The notes beneath the pieces are model-generated. The model worked only from the letters and a program-made list of their open reading frames with translations. It searched no databases and was not told the origin of the DNA. Shown here piece after piece: positions 59,241 through 64,000 of a DNA stretch of 64,000 nt. The translations under genes were made by a program, and so were the position numbers. The number at the start of each line of letters is the position of its first letter. The first letter of the stretch is position 1. The stretch comes from Prostheceraeus crozeri. Its lineage: Eukaryota > Platyhelminthes > Polycladida > Euryleptidae. The stretch spans positions 186,001 through 250,000 of the forward strand of contig CAJQUW010001708.1 in NCBI GenBank assembly GCA_907163375.1, read 5' to 3'.

Positions 59241-60200
59241 TACCAAGATCACATACAATTTGAAACCAACATCTGATACGAGATTCTCGTATGTTTACAG
59301 AGATCTGGTATGTTTTTCATTCGAAATCTCACTTACTTTCGTATGTGATTGGTATGTAACGATACGAACTATTCTATCTGTGATTGGCTGTTTTACAATG
59401 AAATACGAGTTGTTGGTATGTTTTATATACGAGACCCGATGCAAATTGGTCCTCATTCGTATGTGTTTCGTATGAATAGCTTTAAGTCACATAGCAAAAA
59501 ATAAGTTATATTACATACTACTTGCAAATAACTTTTTTTCAGTAATACCAGTCGTGAATATTTCTTTGTGGAAGTGTGGTATTTAACTAGATTGGATTTA
59601 TTGTGAAATTAAAGCTGCATGTCATCTTTGCCACTTTTCTTATGGCATTCATAAGACTCAGAATTAGCTCATTTCCATGAACTAAGTTCATAAAAATCAT
59701 TTCAATGAAACGATAACTTCCGAGCAACCATGTTGACTTATATATCTAAAACATAACTATTTTTGCGTTCATGAATTATAATGTGTTTTTATTTCGGATT
59801 GATAATATGCTCAGTTCCAAAATTACATAATACATAATTGTTGACGGTTAAATAGTTATTGATTATTTATGAAATGCCTTAGACTTTCATGCATTAAAAT
59901 CGAATTCAGTATTGTAAGTTTGAGTATTAAATGTCATTATCTTAATACTTACGAAACAGTAGTAACATTAGTGTGATCTTTATTGACAAAAGGCTTAAAA
60001 TCAACATACAATGTATATTAGAAATCATTGATGCTTTCCTTTAACATTGTGCTGGTATGGCTTTAGTATGTAAAGCATACCACATTTGAAATAACATACG
60101 AAAAGCATGCAAATATATACCAAGAGAATACAGAAATATACCAAAAAATATTTTGGTATGCATCCTTCGTGTGTGATTGGTATTGAGCGATTTACAATGT
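59240..60200 (+). repeat. GGTATG/CGTATG dispersed repeat, copy 2 (split)
   Basis: 59258-59400 and 60140-60200 match consecutive parts of the repeat at 44985-45205. The ~650 bp between them is AT-rich and may be a later insertion, but I see no terminal repeats. Confidence 0.45.
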
Positions 60201-60382
60201 ATATATGGATATTTTCATCTGCCTTTGATGCATTTTTCAAACGAAAAGTTGCAGTTCTCAGTAAAATATTGTCATATATACAATATCAATATGCTTACAA
60301 CTTCCATTTCAGTGAATGCTAATTTCTTTATGATTATCATCCATATTACTTACATTCACAGATTAAAGAATAGCCAACATAC

Positions 60383-60469
60383 CCCATGACTTAAATCTTC
60401 AGAAAATCCATCATTGGGATAGATTGGTATATCTGTGGCAATTAGTTTTCCTTCTGACGTTGCACCCAC
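60383..60469 (-). CDS. xanthine dehydrogenase/aldehyde oxidase-like exon
   Basis: After a good acceptor (ATTCCTCTTGCAG) the minus strand has 29 codons in phase 0, VGATSEGKLIATDIPIYPND then GFSEDLSHG, ending at a GTATG donor. This matches the YKVGft.dGki.aLd...ysNgG.s.d.S.g segment of the molybdenum domain, which in the family immediately precedes the next exon's ALL....YxIPN. Upstream exons should lie at higher coordinates; none is recognised before the window ends. Confidence 0.75.
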
Positions 60470-60799
60470 CTGCAAGAGGAATGCAGGCATGCCGTACCAA
60501 TAATTGTTGTACTATTTGGAGAATATGAGATTCTAAAAATCATTTTGACAAAAAACCCGTTCGAAAAAGCTGTTCTATTTAGGATCGAGAAATTACAGCG
60601 TCACCAGCGATACAAAACATAATTTGCGTGAGCATTTTCGTAAGTGTACAACAAGCGTCATTAGCCAATAGGTATTTAACCATGCGAGTTCAAAAATATC
60701 AAATTGGTACCGTAAACGATTAACACAATTAACAACATAACCAGTGTTTTGGTTTTCTGTCAGAAAGCTGACAATATTCAATAAAATTGACTCCTTCGA

Positions 60800-61505
60800 T
60801 CTTCGTATATTTTACTACTGATATTTTCTTTATCATTTCTGCGGTTCTTTTTATTCTTAAGTCGCTATTTGGTTCATTAGTAGAATGTAACAAATACTGG
60901 ACATAATAATTTTCACGAAGATTGAAAAGTCAACTTTTCTATATGAGGAGCATATTGTCGAGGGAGCGCAGCGATCGAGACAATGCTATTTCTCAGAGTA
61001 CTGAAAAGGACTTTTTAATCGAGTGAAGGTAATTTATTTCATGCATGCATCTCAATCCGAAATATGTTAGATATCTTAGCGTCTTATTTGACGGCCATAC
61101 CATGAAGTCTATGGCCATACTTAGAAATGTATGAATATTTTTCTTCACTAGGAGTAGTCATAGCCTTAGGCCACTAGACATTACAAAAAAGACTTTCGAA
61201 TTTAAATTTGATCAGAATTATACCTTAGTGTCCAGTATTTCTTATATTCTATCAATGAACCAAATAGCGACTTAAAAATGAAAAGAACCGCAGAAATGAT
61301 AATGAGGAAAATAACAGTAGTAAAAGACAAATAGGACGCTAAGATATCTAACATATTCCAGATTGAGATGCATGCATGAAATAAATTACCTTCACTCGAT
61401 TAAAAAGTCCTTTCCAGTACTCTGAGAAATATCATTATCTCGATCGCTGGGCTCCCTCGACGACGATATTCCTCCTCATACAGAGAAGTTGACTTTTTAA
61501 TCGGC
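60800..61505. repeat. composite inverted repeat
   Basis: 60805-60903 is mirrored at about 61236-61335 (TTTCTGCGGTTCTTTT, AAGTCGCTATTTGGTTCA). 60925-61085 is mirrored at 61335-61505 (AAGTCAACTT, GATGCATGCATGAAATAAAT). The blocks keep the same left-right order in both halves, so it is not a simple palindrome: one copy was probably rearranged or came from a tandem array. Confidence 0.65.
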
Positions 61506-61770
61506 ACTACTGCAGTTTAGTGCACCCTCTTTTACCCCTACTGCAGTTTAGTGCACCCTAAAATGCATGTGAGAACAACATGATTTAATCAACAGAATGA
61601 ATGCCGTTCGTTCTTCCCTATAGTTATAAATGAGTGTCTTTGTGTCTTCGTGTGTCTTCGTCTTCGTCTTCGCACATTACACCGAGCGCGCGCTTCGGTG
61701 TAATGTGCGTAGTCATCGTTTGCGGGAGAATGCGCCGTTGTTTTAGGGTGCACTAAACTGCAGTAGTGCC
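61503..61770. mobile_element. MITE, 268 bp, with 8-bp target duplication
   Basis: GGCACTACTGCAGTTTAGTG at 61503 is inverted at the right end (61751-61770), and TTTTAATC flanks it at 61495-61502 and 61771-61778. The left end motif is doubled (again at about 61536). The 8-bp duplication suggests mobilisation by hAT-type transposase. It holds a 15-bp-arm hairpin at 61671-61709. Confidence 0.8.
61671..61709 (+). repeat. perfect hairpin with GCGCGCGCT loop
   Basis: Arms CGCACATTACACCGA and TCGGTGTAATGTGCG pair exactly over 15 bp; preceded by a (TCTTCG)n stretch. Confidence 0.8.
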
Positions 61771-61799
61771 TTTTAATCTTGGTGAAAATAATTAGGTAT

Positions 61800-61960
61800 A
61801 TTGCCCTTTATGTAATGTGAATTTTGAATTTTATGCATGTAAATGTTTTCCTTCTATACCTGACGATGATCTTCTAATGAAGATCGAAACTGAGTGCTAA
61901 AATATAAATTTACAATTAACATCAATATTTATCTTGACTCTTCCCAACAAATAACTTGAA
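61800..61960 (+). repeat. possible PLE 3' region with decayed hammerhead motif
   Basis: CTGACGA, a perfect 7-bp hairpin (GATCTTC, TAAT, GAAGATC) and GAAAC at 61860-61891 fit a hammerhead core and stem II. Stem I is not found and the cleavage triplet would be GTG, so it is probably inactive. Confidence 0.4.
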
Positions 61961-62995
61961 AATATGTATAGTCAAAACATTCACAAAATGACTAATTTTT
62001 GAAAAATTGACATTTATGATTAATGCTTACAGGTATATAAGTATATATACGTATGGTATACACGTACAGTTTCACATTTTATACTACTACAAAGCCCAAC
62101 ACACAAGAGTTAGTGTGTTGGCCCTATCATATCCCGTTGTCGGAATCCTATTACTCCGCTTCCATGCTGTGTGTACCACTCTTTCGATGACTTGCATTTC
62201 TTGGTGGATTGAGACATGATTTCCTAGGGCAAACTTGATTATATTTTCTTTTGTTCATACTTTCTTAAATACCGGTTCTTAAGAAACTATACTATAAGAG
62301 ATGGGATATTCTTGTGGGCGTTATTCTTTTAATAGGCTATACTAAGTCACATGCCATTTTTTTGATAATAGAGGGCGCCGATGTGCTGTCTAAGAATGAT
62401 GTCCGAGTCAAACTTGTCCTATGATTTCATTGTATGAAACATTCGATGCTGAGAAACTTTGATTTCAAATTCTTTTTATAATCGTTCAGCTACTACACTT
62501 TGCAGTCTATCCAAATTACTAGAGAAGAGTTGAAGTTTGGAAGCTCATTTCGTTACAAAAATAGTGTGGTTTATTTTAGTAACTCACTGTTTATTTCAAT
62601 TATTCCTCAATATGCATCGAGATTGATGTTTGCCTTATGATGTTTCAGATGCAGTTATCCATAGAAATAAAACCGCGACAAGGCAGAAATTCAAGAAAGT
62701 GAGAATTATCTTTTGGCGGATGCTAAGAAGAGGCGTAGAGACAATTGTTAAAAACATTTATTCATGTTTCTTTGACGAAATAACAAATTTTTGTACAAAG
62801 AGAATTCTGTCACATTCGTGTGTCATTAACATGGATTTAGTTCTGCAAAAGTTAATTACATACTATAATAAATGACACAAAATGTGTTGTTAGATTTAAT
62901 GTAAATGCATCTGTTCTATGACATTCATTAACCGGATATCACAATTTAATGTCTTGCAGAATTCTCGTGGATAGTAATGGAGCTGATTTCTGTGT
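61961..62995. other. no recognised feature
   Basis: One 81-codon frame at 62630-62875 has no family resemblance. Confidence 0.3.
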
Positions 62996-62999
62996 GGAT

Positions 63000-63150
63000 T
63001 TTCCTCGTGGATATAGTGGGCATGGTTTCCACGTGGATTTGATAAGTGCAATTTCCACGTGGATAATATTGGTGCAGGATCCACGTGGTTATCAAGTGGA
63101 TTCGGTGTCGATTTCATGGGTATAAATCCACGTCGAATCCACGTGGAGAG
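63000..63150 (+). repeat. tandem repeat with CACGTG in each unit
   Basis: Exact CACGTG at 63030, 63056, 63082 and 63140, the first three 26 bp apart, in units like TTTCCACGTGGAT; weaker units lie either side. Confidence 0.7.
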
Positions 63151-63184
63151 CCGGGCCAAAGTGATACGTGGAATCGATATAGAG

Positions 63185-64000
63185 CAAGACCGATACGTGT
63201 ACCGAAGGCATGCCTAACTCCTGCGATTTTAAGATCTACTTTAATATCTTCATTGGTTTGTTCGATACTCGAATATTGTGCTCCGTTGCTTTCAGGCTTA
63301 TAAACAACTGAATCGAATCATCTTGAGGGCAGCGATTCCATCGCTGCATCTGTGGCCAAGGGTGCACCGGCGAGTGCTTTGCCACACTTGATGTTCACAG
63401 AGCCATGCTCTCTGACACGTTTCTCGTATAAATGATGGAAACTGATGACTTTCTGCTGATCGGAGGCTTGGTAGCTTTCTGCTACCCAAAGGACGAACGG
63501 ATCGACGTGCGAGGTCCCTCGTATTGCAAGTTTGCAAACGTTACAACTTAATGCATCCACGTTGAATTTACGAACTTTCTTTATTTATCATGTCATATTT
63601 TTCTTCCTTTCCAACTTTTTCAATGATGTGTTTTCGCTAATTTTTCCTGTAATAATGATTTTCACCCAACTATGAATAAAAACGCATAATATGTTAGAGC
63701 GATCAGATTCAAACTTTTAATCATAGCGCGATAGAATACAAGCATTACTCAACAAGACACCAGAAAGCTTGAAATGCACTGCACTTTTGCAAAGAACAAC
63801 TGCCTTAACTTGGTAAATGATCAGAACAAAACAACAAAGACTAGGACTACCTCAGAATTTGGGACAACTATAAATGTCGCTGCACTTAGCACGAAGGCAA
63901 ACCCAGCAAATTACACTGTGGTCTATAATGTTCGTCATTTCTAATATTTGAGCTCATGTTGCTCTTGAAAAGTTCAATTACGACATTTTACAGTAGTTAT
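63185..64000 (+). mobile_element. LINE 3' fragment, second copy
   Basis: Aligns without gaps to 33499-34314 with about three differences in 816 bases (for example CCGTTGC for CCGTCGC). One frame reads VPKACLTPAILRSTLISSLV then SILEYCAP, LINE post-RT sequence. It is 5'-truncated at 63185 and runs off the window. Confidence 0.8.

Larger units (their letters stand above)
49646..60382 (-). other. 10.7-kb intron of the dehydrogenase-like gene
   Basis: Both neighbouring exons are in phase 0 and their proteins abut exactly where the family continues (EDLSHG then VLAHALL). The intron contains hAT copy B with its LTR insert, a second non-autonomous transposon, a minisatellite and a dispersed repeat. 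Confidence 0.65.

Overview
This is animal nuclear DNA, most likely from a marine invertebrate; I cannot name the species. The evidence is spliced genes (a DEG/ENaC-type channel and a xanthine dehydrogenase-like gene), 7-11 kb introns, and a dense mix of LINEs, Penelope-like elements (PLEs), hAT, piggyBac and Harbinger transposons, a tRNA-derived SINE, an LTR retroelement and a Polinton. Most of the window is mobile DNA. There is no bacterial operon, rRNA or functional tRNA gene.

Layout. 0.3-2.4 kb: a decayed PLE holding a LINE 3' fragment and a Harbinger-like element. 2.4-4.4 kb: no recognised gene. 4.4-8.25 kb: a LINE on the minus strand, split by a hAT transposon with an 8-bp target duplication, beside another retroelement tail. 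8.25-32.6 kb: a three-level nest. Two truncated, nearly identical PLE copies lie head to head. The right one is split by a piggyBac element (11223-32048, TTAA on both sides), whose transposase is split by an 18.5-kb Polinton (13212-31760) with long terminal inverted repeats and a 6-bp target duplication. 32.9-33.1 kb: a SINE carrying a complete hammerhead ribozyme. 33.3-34.3 kb: a LINE fragment whose 3' end recurs at the right edge of the window.

35.7-44.4 kb: a two-exon DEG/ENaC channel gene on the plus strand. Its 7-kb intron holds a Foldback/MITE-like transposon, a LINE fragment and half of a hAT element. 44.4-49.4 kb: repeats and one possible terminal exon. 49.4-60.5 kb: two consecutive exons of a xanthine dehydrogenase/aldehyde oxidase-like gene (minus strand), separated by a 10.7-kb intron. 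That intron holds a complete-ended hAT element, itself carrying a short LTR retroelement (53068-55621), and another non-autonomous DNA transposon. 60.8-64 kb: inverted repeats, a MITE, a CACGTG-containing tandem repeat and the LINE copy.

The Polinton is the richest part. It carries a protein-primed DNA polymerase B, retroviral-type integrase, adenovirus-type cysteine protease, packaging ATPase, double and single jelly-roll capsid proteins, a parvovirus-type phospholipase A2 domain, a coiled-coil protein with a phage-tail-fibre-like head, small hydrophobic proteins and several unknowns. It looks nearly whole, with about two breaks. Two features stand out. The first is a family of GC-rich paired-hairpin cassettes, found both between genes and inside reading frames, where several encode the same short peptide. 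The second is an AT-rich motif directly at most start codons. As a fossil it is described here by parts only.
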